A stretch of DNA of 64,000 nt from an uncultured bacterium (GTDB lineage: Bacteria; Elusimicrobiota; Elusimicrobia; Elusimicrobiales; Elusimicrobiaceae), in assembly GCA_949291365.1 (NCBI GenBank), contig CASEVJ010000008.1:1-64000 (forward strand). The letters are read 5' to 3'. A program made the position numbers and the translations under genes. The notes beneath the pieces were generated by a model. It was not told the DNA's origin and ran no database searches. It saw nothing but the letters and a program-made list of their open reading frames with translations. Every line of letters begins with the position of its first letter. Position 1 is the first letter of the stretch. Of this stretch, positions 41,628 to 48,987 are shown in pieces.

Positions 41628-42752
41628 ATGTCTCAAACCCCTATACCGCTGTTTAATCTGCAAAAGCAACATGAATCTCTCAAACCCGAGCTCAACGCCG
41701 CCGCCTTGGAAGCGCTTAACTCCATGCATTGGCTGCTGGGCCCTCAAACAGAAGCGTTTGAAAAAGAATTTGCCGAGACTATCGGCGTCAAACATTGCAT
41801 TTCCTGCTCTTCCGGCGCCAGCGCCATTCAAATTGCGCTGGGCGCGGCAGGCATTGGCCCGGGAGATGAGGTAATTACCACCCCTTTTACGTTCATCGCC
41901 ACCACTTCGTCTATTTCTCTGACGGGAGCCAAATTTGTTTTTGCCGATATTGACCCCCGCACCTACAACATTGACCCACAGGATATTGAACGCAAAATCA
42001 CCAAAAAAACCAAAGCCATTTTGCCGGTGCATTTGTATGGATTTCCGGCCAATATGGACGCTATTATGAACCTGGCACGCGAACATGATTTGCGCGTAAT
42101 AGAAGACTGCGCCCAGGCCCATTTGGCCACTGCCGACGGCGTAAAAGTAGGCGGTATTGGCGACGCGGGGGCCTTTAGCTTTTACCCGAGCAAAAATTTA
42201 GGCGCCTGCGGAGACGCGGGTGCCATTACCACCAACGACGACGAAATTGCCGACCGCTGCCGCAGCTTGCGCCACAGCGGCCGCGCCAAAGACAAAGCGT
42301 ACGAATATGATTTGGAGGGGTCTACCCTGCGTATGGACGAAGTGCAGGCCGCTATTCTGCGCGTGAAACTGCGCCACCTGCAAACATGGACGGACGCCCG
42401 CCAAAAAGTGGCCGCTTTGTATGAAGAAGGATTGCAAGGACTGCCTGTAGTCACCCCGCCGACACCGCCGGCCGGTTATTCCCAGTCTTATTATGTGTAC
42501 ACGATCCGCGCCGAACGCCGCGACGAGCTGCAGCAATACCTCAAAGACCACGGCATTGGCTGTGCCGTTTATTATCCGGTACCGCTGTATAAACAGCCGG
42601 CGTATAAACATTTGGGCTTCCAAACCGCCGACTATCCCAACGCGGAAAAAGCAGCCAAAGAAGTATTGTCTATCCCTATGTTTCCGGAGCTGACACAGGA
42701 ACAGGTAAGCCGCGTGTGCGACACCATACGGGACTTCTACGAAGGTAAATAG
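41628..42752 (+). CDS. DegT/DnrJ/EryC1 family aminotransferase
   Basis: A 374-aa PLP-dependent fold-type I enzyme of nucleotide-sugar modification. The PLP lysine is K189 in [25 protein letters not shown] carries the ring-stacking and N1-contacting residues, and [12 protein letters not shown] binds phosphate. It transfers an amino group to a keto-sugar for LPS, glycan or S-layer decoration. No partner dehydratase or acyltransferase lies next to it. AAGGAG lies upstream, near the mgtC stop. Strong terminator behind. Confidence 0.9.
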   Translation: MSQTPIPLFNLQKQHESLKPELNAAALEALNSMHWLLGPQTEAFEKEFAETIGVKHCISCSSGASAIQIALGAAGIGPGDEVITTPFTFIATTSSISLTGAKFVFADIDPRTYNIDPQDIERKITKKTKAILPVHLYGFPANMDAIMNLAREHDLRVIEDCAQAHLATADGVKVGGIGDAGAFSFYPSKNLGACGDAGAITTNDDEIADRCRSLRHSGRAKDKAYEYDLEGSTLRMDEVQAAILRVKLRHLQTWTDARQKVAALYEEGLQGLPVVTPPTPPAGYSQSYYVYTIRAERRDELQQYLKDHGIGCAVYYPVPLYKQPAYKHLGFQTADYPNAEKAAKEVLSIPMFPELTQEQVSRVCDTIRDFYEGK

Positions 42753-42756
42753 TTTT

Positions 42757-42787
42757 AAAACCCCGGGCTGTGCACCCGGGGTTTTTT
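42757..42787 (+). terminator. Terminator of the DegT gene
   Basis: ACCCCGGG/CCCGGGGT stem and T6. Confidence 0.9.
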
Positions 42788-43642
42788 ATGTCCAAATCTA
42801 CCCCCGCAACGAAAGACACCCCCCTATCAAACGCCTCTAAAAAATTTATTTTTCAAACGGATTTTATGTTCCACCCTCGGACGTGCTTTTGGAAAGCATG
42901 GAGAAATTTTATAAATTAGAAAAACTAACTTTTGTCTTTATATTTCTAAAAGTAAGTTTAACTAACTTATAAAGTACCCATCCTACATGCTTTCTTCACT
43001 AGGCCTGTCATATGCTCTGTTCGCATGTTTGCATTCTTTGCTCTGTCCGTGTGCGCCCTCTACTCTCCCCCACACGGCCTCTGCTTTGCCTGTCTGTGCC
43101 CTCTGCTCTGCCTACCCGCCCCCCTTTGCTTTGCTCCACATGTTCTCTGTTTTCCCCGCGCGTCCACTGCTCTGCCCGCGCGCGCACGGCTGCAAACCGC
43201 CCCCGCCGCCAGGCAACCGCATGCCGCCAAAACCTGTTAGGGTCTTAACCAGAAAGCTTTTGGCTGATGCGCAAACAGCAAAAACTTTTCTTTAGAAATT
43301 CAGACCATTTTTAGGTTTCCCGGCCCCGGGAGGCCCTTTTTATCCATTTTTAGGCACTTTCAAGAGAAAAGAGGGGTTTTTATCCGACGGAGAATTTAGA
43401 TTTCTTCCAAAAATATGCTTTTAAAGCGTTTTTAAAATAAAAACAAGCAAGGACTGCCGAAGGCCCCAAAAACGCCTCTTTTGGCCCATTATGGGCCAAA
43501 TCCCTCATTTTAAAGGTTTTATGCCTGTTTTTAAACATATAAAAAGTTTTCACATGAAAACCGGGCCTAAAACAAGCTGTTTTCTTTGCAAATAAAATTT
43601 TTTAAAATTTATAAAATAGTGTCTTTTATAAAAGCATAAAAA
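42788..43642. other. 855-bp non-coding region before parB
   Basis: Contents: an imperfect inverted repeat AAACTAACTTTT/AAAAGTAAGTTT (about 42923-42961); an A-poor C/T-rich block (about 43011-43190) with seven degenerate YTGCTYTG-type units about 20-26 bp apart (one gap of about 42 bp); a 21-bp near-perfect palindrome TTTGGCCCAT-n-ATGGGCCAAA (43480-43500); and a parS-like site (43546-43561). Open frames through the C/T block arise from its lack of A and are not believed. Confidence 0.55.
43546..43561. promoter_or_regulatory. parS-like site (degenerate)
   Basis: GTTTTCACATGAAAAC, one change (G to A) from the 16-bp palindrome GTTTTCACGTGAAAAC found three more times nearby. Confidence 0.5.
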
Positions 43643-43673
43643 AAGCGGGCCTGCAAACAAGCCCGCTTTAAAA
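43636..43673 (-). terminator. parB terminator
   Basis: AAGCGGGC/GCCCGCTT stem (43643-43668) with T-run on the minus strand. Confidence 0.9.
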
Positions 43674-43682
43674 AACAATCCT

Positions 43683-44576
43683 TTATAAAAGTTTTGTTTT
43701 TAAACGGCTGGCCAAATTGTCCAACTCTTCCAGCGAATGATATTGGATTATCAAAACGCCTTTAGACATTTTCTTCCCATAGCGCACTTCTACCTTGGTG
43801 CCCAAAGCGGCCTGCAATTCATTTTCAAAAGAAGCCACTTCCGGCGGTTTGGGCAGTTTCTGCGCGCCGGCGGGCTGTAAGAGCGCACGGGCGGCGTCTT
43901 CGGCCTGGCGGACGGACATTCTGGTCTTTTTCATACGCTGGAAAAGCGTTTCTTTTTTGGCAGGGTCTGTCAGCATTAAAAGGGCTCTGCCGTGCCCTTC
44001 CGTAATAGTGCCGTCCTGCAGTGCGTCCTGTATATGCTGTGGCAGTTCCAATAAGCGAAGGGAATTGGAAACAGCCCCCTTGGACTTGCCGCAATATTGC
44101 GCCAAATCCGTTTGGGAAATGCCAAATTTATTCATTAAATTGCGGTAGCCCAAAGCGGTTTCTATAGGGTTTAAATCTTCCCGCTGTATATTTTCTATCA
44201 AGGCCAGCGCGCACATCTGTTGGTCGGTTAGTGCTTTGTGCACAATGGCGTCAATTTCCGTCAGCCCTGCCAGCTGGCTGGCACGGAAGCGGCGCTCTCC
44301 CACCACAATTTCATATTTGTCTAATCCGGCATCATAGACCACTACTATCGGCTGCGTCAGGCCGTGTTCCTGTATAGACTGGGCCAGCTCCTGCAGTTTG
44401 CTCTCATCAAATACACGCCGGGGCTGGAACCGGTTAGGGATAATTTTATCTAAAGCGATTTGCTGCACCACCGGGCCGGAAGCATTCTCCGGGCGGGGGC
44501 CGGTGGGATTATTTAAGACATCTTGGGTTTGTTTTAGCAAAGCGTCTAATCCTTTGCCTAATGCTTGTCTGGCCAT
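43683..44576 (-). CDS. parB: Chromosome partitioning protein ParB (CTPase)
   Basis: Binds parS, spreads as a CTP-dependent clamp and loads SMC. 297 aa. An N-terminal ParA-stimulating stretch (MARQALGKGLDALL) is followed by the CTP-binding ParB/Srx domain with GERRFRAS (93-100) and ENIQREDLNPIE (128-139). The HTH is at about 153-180 (GISQTDLAQYCGKSKGAVSNSLRLLELP) and a C-terminal dimer domain closes it. The recognition segment has GKSKGAVSN where GKSR-type sequences are common. Perfect GGAGG before the ATG, within the parA stop region. Confidence 0.96.
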   Translation of the reverse strand: MARQALGKGLDALLKQTQDVLNNPTGPRPENASGPVVQQIALDKIIPNRFQPRRVFDESKLQELAQSIQEHGLTQPIVVVYDAGLDKYEIVVGERRFRASQLAGLTEIDAIVHKALTDQQMCALALIENIQREDLNPIETALGYRNLMNKFGISQTDLAQYCGKSKGAVSNSLRLLELPQHIQDALQDGTITEGHGRALLMLTDPAKKETLFQRMKKTRMSVRQAEDAARALLQPAGAQKLPKPPEVASFENELQAALGTKVEVRYGKKMSKGVLIIQYHSLEELDNLASRLKTKLL

Positions 44577-44578
44577 TT

Positions 44579-45412
44579 TTATCCTCCAAAATCGTAATTA
44601 TAGCTAACGGAAGCGGCTTCTTCCGGTTTAACAAAATCTGCCACGTTAGCCCCGCGCCTGGCTAAAAACTCCACTGCCAGCTGCACATAGGCATTGGCTC
44701 CGCGGCAGGCCGGGTCATAATCAAAAATAGACTGGCCAAAGCTGGGAGCTTCGGCTAAACGGATATTGCGGGGAATGGGGGTTTTATATACTTTATCCCC
44801 AAAAAAACGGCTCACTTCCGCAAAAACCTGTTTGGAAAGATTCATGCGGGCGTCGTACATCGTCAGCAATCCCCCGTCTAATTTGAGGTTATCGTTCAGA
44901 AATTGCTTTATTTTAGAAATAGTAGTCATAAAATGTGCCAGCCCTTCCATGGCATAATATTCACACTGTACCGGGGTGATAACACTATCAGCTGCCATCA
45001 GCGCATTTAAAGTCAAAAGTCCTAAAGAAGGAGGACAATCTATAATAATATAGCGGTACATTTTGCGCAGAGGTGCCAGAGCTTCCTTCAGCATATTCTC
45101 ACGCCCGCGTATATTGACCAGTTCCACTTCTGCCCCGGCTAAATTCTTGCAGGTGGGGATAACGTCCAACATCTCATTTGAGGTTTGCCGGACTACTTCT
45201 TCAAAGGTGGCATTCTTTGTCAACAGATGATAAACCGATTTTTCTCCATCTGTCAAGCTAATGCCCAACCCCGACCCGGCATTGCCTTGCGGGTCAAAAT
45301 CTACTAATAGCACTTCTTGGTCTAAATAGGCCAAGGCATAGGCCAGATTGATAGCCGTCGTGGTCTTGCCTACACCGCCTTTTTGGTTTGCGATGGCAAT
45401 TATTTCACCCAT
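44579..45412 (-). CDS. parA: Chromosome partitioning ATPase ParA/Soj
   Basis: 277-aa deviant-Walker ATPase. The Walker A is QKGGVGKTT (residues 10-18), A' is VLLVDFDPQGNAGSGLG near 35, and Walker B is YIIIDCPPSLG near 122. It forms dynamic DNA-bound dimers that move ParB-parS; in Bacillus the homologue Soj also controls DnaA. GGAGG before the ATG. Translationally coupled to parB. Confidence 0.96.
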   Translation of the reverse strand: MGEIIAIANQKGGVGKTTTAINLAYALAYLDQEVLLVDFDPQGNAGSGLGISLTDGEKSVYHLLTKNATFEEVVRQTSNEMLDVIPTCKNLAGAEVELVNIRGRENMLKEALAPLRKMYRYIIIDCPPSLGLLTLNALMAADSVITPVQCEYYAMEGLAHFMTTISKIKQFLNDNLKLDGGLLTMYDARMNLSKQVFAEVSRFFGDKVYKTPIPRNIRLAEAPSFGQSIFDYDPACRGANAYVQLAVEFLARRGANVADFVKPEEAASVSYNYDFGG

Positions 45413-45429
45413 AAATCCTCCGTTAAAAT

Positions 45430-45458
45430 ATTAAATCATAAATAAATAGGAAACGCAA
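45430..45458 (-). promoter_or_regulatory. Probable parAB promoter
   Basis: TTGCGT (45453-45458), 17-nt spacer, TTTAAT (45430-45435) on the minus strand. A parS-like palindrome lies 7 bp upstream of the -35. Confidence 0.45.
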
Positions 45459-45464
45459 GCCGTA

Positions 45465-45480
45465 GTTTTCACGTGAAAAC
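45465..45480. promoter_or_regulatory. parS-like site
   Basis: Perfect 16-bp palindrome GTTTTCACGTGAAAAC immediately upstream of the parAB promoter. Confidence 0.8.
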
Positions 45481-45498
45481 AAAAGGACATTTATTCCA

Positions 45499-45528
45499 CT
45501 TATCCACAGCTTATAAACTGTGGATAAG
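45499..45528. promoter_or_regulatory. Inverted pair of DnaA boxes
   Basis: CTTATCCACAG, 8-nt spacer, CTGTGGATAAG: two perfect TTATCCACA boxes (45500-45508 plus, 45519-45527 minus) forming an 11-bp inverted repeat. No T-run follows, so this is not a terminator. Confidence 0.8.
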
Positions 45529-45543
45529 TTTTCACGTGGAAAC
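45528..45543. promoter_or_regulatory. parS-like site abutting a DnaA box
   Basis: GTTTTCACGTGGAAAC, one mismatch from perfect symmetry. Its first base is the last base of the DnaA-box inverted repeat. Confidence 0.7.
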
Positions 45544-45574
45544 AATTTTCCTTTCTGGACAGCTTGTTAATTGG

Positions 45575-45583
45575 TGTGGATAA
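45575..45583 (-). promoter_or_regulatory. Third DnaA box
   Basis: TGTGGATAA, perfect on the minus strand, followed by an A-rich tract (45583-45600). Confidence 0.7.
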
Positions 45584-45619
45584 AAAACAAAGAAAAAAGA
45601 TTTTCCCCTATACAAGGGT

Positions 45620-46597
45620 TTATTTTATCAGACGGATACGGTTTAAAGGCCAGTGGATAAACCAAGCTGTACCCTTAATATTTTCCCGGGGAACCGGGCC
45701 CCAAAAACGGGAGTCACAAGAGTTGTCTCTGTTATCACCCATTGCGAAATAACTGCCTTCCGGCACTATAACCGGGCCAAAATTATCCCGCAGAGACAAG
45801 CCCTCTATGTCTTCCAATTTACGGTCTTCCCATATCGCTTGGTATACTTCCGGCTCCAGCGTATTATGAGAAGGAATACGTTGGACGGATTCAAATATTT
45901 CATATCCTTGTAGCGGGGCCTGGGCGTCATTGATGTATAAAGCACCGTCTTTTACTTCCACTTTGTCTCCGGGCATAGCAACTACGCGTTTGACATAATC
46001 ACGGCCGTATTGATACCCGCCGCAATTGATTTGATCCGGGCTGTCTGCTGGAAACGTGAAAACAATAATATCACCCGGTTTGATTTGGCGGAACTCCCCA
46101 AAACGGATTTGGGTTAACGGGATACGAAAGCCATAAGCGGCTTTGTTCACAAACAAGTGATCTCCTATCAGCAATGTATTTTGCATAGAAGCAGAGGGGA
46201 TTTTAAAGGCCTGTATAAAGAAGAACATGACAACAGAGGCCACAAATCCGGCAAAATATACTGTATTTGCCCAATCCAAATCGGCTTTGATTAATGGCTG
46301 GCGCCCGTTTTTTGTTTTCCCCTTGGCGCAAAAAAATCCATATACGGCAACAGCAGCAATAGCAATATAGGCAAAAACCGCTTTGGCAGATATGCCCTCT
46401 TGAGGGAAAGCTGCAGCCGAACTATTTAATATAAAACTAAAGATATAATAAGCACAACCTAAAATTAATGCCAAAAACCCAGCATGCCACAGGCCGAAAT
46501 GAACCTGTTTATCCAGTTTATTCTTACGCAACAGGCGTTTACTGGCCCAAGAAAACAAATACATAATACAAGCGGCAATAAAAAGTCTCTGTTCCAT
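45620..46597 (-). CDS. lepB: Signal peptidase I with extra N-terminal membrane domain
   Basis: 325 aa. Cleaves Sec/Tat signal peptides on the outer face of the inner membrane. Catalytic Ser137 in IPSASMQN and Lys203 in GRDYVKRVVAMPGD, and the box E motif GDNRDNSCDSRFWG. The N-terminal 130 residues carry about four hydrophobic segments, more than the one or two of typical LepB. ATG 46597 lies 5 nt after GGAG; a GTG at 46603 is also in frame. A parS-like site sits just upstream. Confidence 0.94.
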   Translation of the reverse strand: MEQRLFIAACIMYLFSWASKRLLRKNKLDKQVHFGLWHAGFLALILGCAYYIFSFILNSSAAAFPQEGISAKAVFAYIAIAAVAVYGFFCAKGKTKNGRQPLIKADLDWANTVYFAGFVASVVMFFFIQAFKIPSASMQNTLLIGDHLFVNKAAYGFRIPLTQIRFGEFRQIKPGDIIVFTFPADSPDQINCGGYQYGRDYVKRVVAMPGDKVEVKDGALYINDAQAPLQGYEIFESVQRIPSHNTLEPEVYQAIWEDRKLEDIEGLSLRDNFGPVIVPEGSYFAMGDNRDNSCDSRFWGPVPRENIKGTAWFIHWPLNRIRLIK

Positions 46598-46608
46598 AGA
46601 CACTCCGG

Positions 46609-46624
46609 GTTTTCACGTGAAAAC
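46609..46624. promoter_or_regulatory. parS-like site between glycosyltransferase and lepB
   Basis: Perfect 16-bp palindrome GTTTTCACGTGAAAAC overlapping the last base of the glycosyltransferase stop codon. Confidence 0.75.
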
Positions 46625-47727
46625 TATTTTATTTCTTTGTAAATCTTCAAATATATTTTTTCTGGGGCCGGATAATAATGTCCCATACGCTGGCGGGCAG
46701 CACGGCCCATTTGTTGGCACAAAGGTCGATTCTCTATCATTTCTGCCATCAGAGCACTGACCACAACCGGGTCTTGCGCATTGCAGACAAACCCGGTCTC
46801 CCCGTGCAAGACAACCCGAGGCATATCTCCTACTTTACTAACTATGCAAGGAAGCCCGGATGAACAAGCTTCCAGCAAAGACATGGGCAAGCTCTCAATA
46901 GAAGATAGCAGGATAAAGACATCAGACGCTAACAGAAATTGGCTCACATCGCTTACTTCTCCTGCTAAAAAGACCGCTTTTCCCAGCCCTTTTTGGCGGA
47001 CAAATTCCTGTATTCTTTCCTTTTCCGGCCCATCGCCAACCAAAACCAATTTGGCTTTTTTCTCCCGCACATACACCGGCGCAAAGGCCTTTAATAGAGA
47101 AAGATGATTTTTTTCCGCCGACAGGCGCGCCACACAGACAAAAATTACCTCATCTTCTGCCCAGCCAAACTGTTTGCGGACGGCTTGCCGGGAAGCGGCG
47201 TCCGGACGGAACTGGGACAAATCTACCCCGTTGGCTACCAGGCGCAGTTTATCGGGATTATATTTTTGCTTTTTTTCCAAAAAATCCGCTGTGAAGCGGG
47301 ATTCGGCGCAAGACACATCATCGGCGTCTTTTAATGCCCGATCTATTAGCCGCAGAAAACAATTTTTTCGGGATAAATCATAATGCGGGGTGGTAATTAA
47401 AGGGAAAAAAATCCTTCTTTTAGCCAGCCGGCACAGCATAATAGCGCGGTATAAGAACGCATGTACAATATCGGGTCGGAACGCCTCTATTTCCTGCACC
47501 AACCGCGCCAATACGCCGGCTGTTTCCAGCGGGCGCCACTTGCCGGCCAAATCCAAAGAACTCACTTCTAATCCGCACGACTGCATTTCCCGCCCGATAC
47601 TGCCCAGCGGTTTTAAAGAAATAATTTTGACGGTATGGCCTTCTTGTTCCACCGCCCTGGCCAAAGAGAGCAACGCCCTCTCCGCTCCACCCATATCGGT
47701 AGTCGTGCAAACATATAAAACTTTCAT
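46624..47727 (-). CDS. Glycosyltransferase family 4 protein
   Basis: 367 aa, GT-B fold. N-terminal acceptor domain with GGAERALLSLARAVEQEGHTV (12-32). C-terminal nucleotide-sugar domain with CVARLSAEKNHLSLLKAF near 200, LVGDGPEKERI near 232 and the retaining-enzyme EX7E-type region SSIESLPMSLLEACSSGLPCIVS near 287. Likely transfers a sugar to an envelope glycan or lipid; the acceptor is unknown. It precedes lepB on the same strand. The promoter predicts a leaderless mRNA. Confidence 0.9.
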   Translation of the reverse strand: MKVLYVCTTTDMGGAERALLSLARAVEQEGHTVKIISLKPLGSIGREMQSCGLEVSSLDLAGKWRPLETAGVLARLVQEIEAFRPDIVHAFLYRAIMLCRLAKRRIFFPLITTPHYDLSRKNCFLRLIDRALKDADDVSCAESRFTADFLEKKQKYNPDKLRLVANGVDLSQFRPDAASRQAVRKQFGWAEDEVIFVCVARLSAEKNHLSLLKAFAPVYVREKKAKLVLVGDGPEKERIQEFVRQKGLGKAVFLAGEVSDVSQFLLASDVFILLSSIESLPMSLLEACSSGLPCIVSKVGDMPRVVLHGETGFVCNAQDPVVVSALMAEMIENRPLCQQMGRAARQRMGHYYPAPEKIYLKIYKEIK

Positions 47728-47733
47728 GTTCTC

Positions 47734-47742
47734 ATTATAGCA
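47734..47742 (-). promoter_or_regulatory. Leaderless promoter of the glycosyltransferase gene
   Basis: TGC-TATAAT, 6 nt (gagaac), ATG 47727. Confidence 0.65.
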
Positions 47743-48114
47743 AAGTTAGCAAGGCCAACCAACGGGAAAACCCTGTAAAAATACCCACAAATCCGTCTCC
47801 GTGCCGGGCAGAAACGCCCCTAACACACGGCTCAAACATAACCGGAAGGCCCTTATTGGGACGAATTTGCCAGCCAGACGGTCTGCCCTTCATTAACTGC
47901 CAAATACACCGGCACACGGCCGGCCTGGGCCGCACACAGCAAAGGGCTCGTCCAATCCCTGTATTCAAAAACCATTTTTCCTTATCTCATGAATTTCCCA
48001 GCCCGGAGTTTTGTGCATAAATGATTTTCTGCCGGCTCTTCTTTGGCGTACATACGCTTCCTGCATGGGCTGGCCCCGGGCCGTCTGCGGAAAACCCAAC
48101 AAGTACTACCTAAA
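47743..48114. other. Non-coding spacer
   Basis: About 370 bp between the glycosyltransferase promoter and the rubredoxin terminators. A 77-aa open frame here has atypical composition and no start signal. Nothing else recognised. Confidence 0.45.
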
Positions 48115-48137
48115 ACCCCCGGGGAGACACCGGGGGT
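48111..48137 (-). terminator. Second terminator after rubredoxin
   Basis: ACCCCCGG/CCGGGGGT stem with TTTTA on the minus strand. Confidence 0.65.
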
Positions 48138-48154
48138 ATAACAAAAAATATACC

Positions 48155-48188
48155 TAAAAAAAACCGCCCCGGTGCAAAACCGGGGCGG
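48155..48188 (-). terminator. Rubredoxin terminator
   Basis: CCGCCCCGG/CCGGGGCGG stem (48164-48188) with a long T-run on the minus strand. Confidence 0.9.
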
Positions 48189-48200
48189 AGAGATAATCTG

Positions 48201-48359
48201 TTATTCAGCCGGTTTAAACTGGTCTTTGCCTACGCCGCAGACGGGACACGTCCAATCTGCCGGCAAATCTTCAAATTTCGTGCCGGCGGCAATGCCGTGC
48301 TCCGGGTCTCCGGCGGCAGGGTCATAAGTATAGCCACAAATCTCACAAACGTATTTCAT
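48201..48359 (-). CDS. Rubredoxin
   Basis: 52-aa iron protein, one Fe bound by four Cys: C5 and C8 (CEICGY) and C38 and C41 (CPVCGVGK). Typical short rubredoxin with the conserved [12 protein letters not shown] and [11 protein letters not shown] segments. An excellent GGGAGG lies 8 nt before the ATG. It is the electron donor expected for the flavodiiron protein and superoxide reductase encoded upstream on the same strand. Two tandem terminators end the cluster here. Confidence 0.97.
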   Translation of the reverse strand: MKYVCEICGYTYDPAAGDPEHGIAAGTKFEDLPADWTCPVCGVGKDQFKPAE

Positions 48360-48459
48360 AAAACTACCTCCCTTGGATTTTTAAAATTTCTTCAGGCCGC
48401 TCTTCGTAGAAGATACGCTCCTTTCTGTACGCAACAACCGCCTATGCACGCCGTGGTGA

Positions 48460-48975
48460 TTAGGCGTGGGTGGCGCCTTTGGGCGCTTTGCCTTTAATGA
48501 CCGTATGATAATACTCGTAGGTCATCGGGGCCGGCTTTTCCGTATGGAAACACACGCCGTCTTTGACCGTGCCAATAAACAGGGTGTGGGTGCCCACGTC
48601 CAGCGTTTGTTCCACCTGCACTTCCAAGAAACTCAATGTATGGTCTTTGACGATAGGGGAACCCAGCGCCCCGCGCTCTATAGACAGCCCAGCAAATTTG
48701 TCAAAAGTCCGCCCACTGCGAAAGCCAAAACGTCCGATAAACACCAAATCGGCGCTTTGGGCCAGCGGCATAGCGGCAAATACGCGACTTTGGCTGATCA
48801 GTTCATGCGAAAGACTTTCTTTATTAACCGAAATCGCCACCCGTGCCGGCTGGGCCGTGACTTGGAAAACGGTATTGACAATCATGCCGTTGTCGCGTCC
48901 TTGCCAAGACGATGTAACAATATACAGCCCGTAGGTAATAAAATGCAATCCTTCCGCAATTTCCTGTTCAGACAT
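48460..48975 (-). CDS. Flavin reductase-like FMN-binding protein
   Basis: 171 aa, split-barrel flavin reductase domain (LHFITYGLYIVTSSWQGRDNGMIVNTVFQVTAQPARVAISVNKES) as in flavoredoxin and the N-terminal part of high-molecular-weight rubredoxin. In clostridia such domains pass electrons from NADH to rubredoxin and flavodiiron proteins. The gene lies 12 nt after the flavodiiron gene and 100 nt before rubredoxin, which supports that role. Cofactor (FMN) is inferred from family. Confidence 0.85.
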   Translation of the reverse strand: MSEQEIAEGLHFITYGLYIVTSSWQGRDNGMIVNTVFQVTAQPARVAISVNKESLSHELISQSRVFAAMPLAQSADLVFIGRFGFRSGRTFDKFAGLSIERGALGSPIVKDHTLSFLEVQVEQTLDVGTHTLFIGTVKDGVCFHTEKPAPMTYEYYHTVIKGKAPKGATHA

Positions 48976-48987
48976 AGGCCCCCTCTT

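Noticed and set aside
42987-43295. 102-aa open frame rich in Cys, Pro and Leu
   Set aside because: All plus-strand frames are open here only because the C/T-rich block contains almost no A. No ribosome site.
45499-45528. Inverted repeat as a lepB terminator
   Set aside because: There is no T-run on either strand after the stem, and both arms are perfect DnaA boxes.
47735-47968. 77-aa minus-strand open frame
   Set aside because: It has no ribosome site, overlaps the glycosyltransferase promoter region, and its Cys/Arg/Trp-rich composition is atypical.
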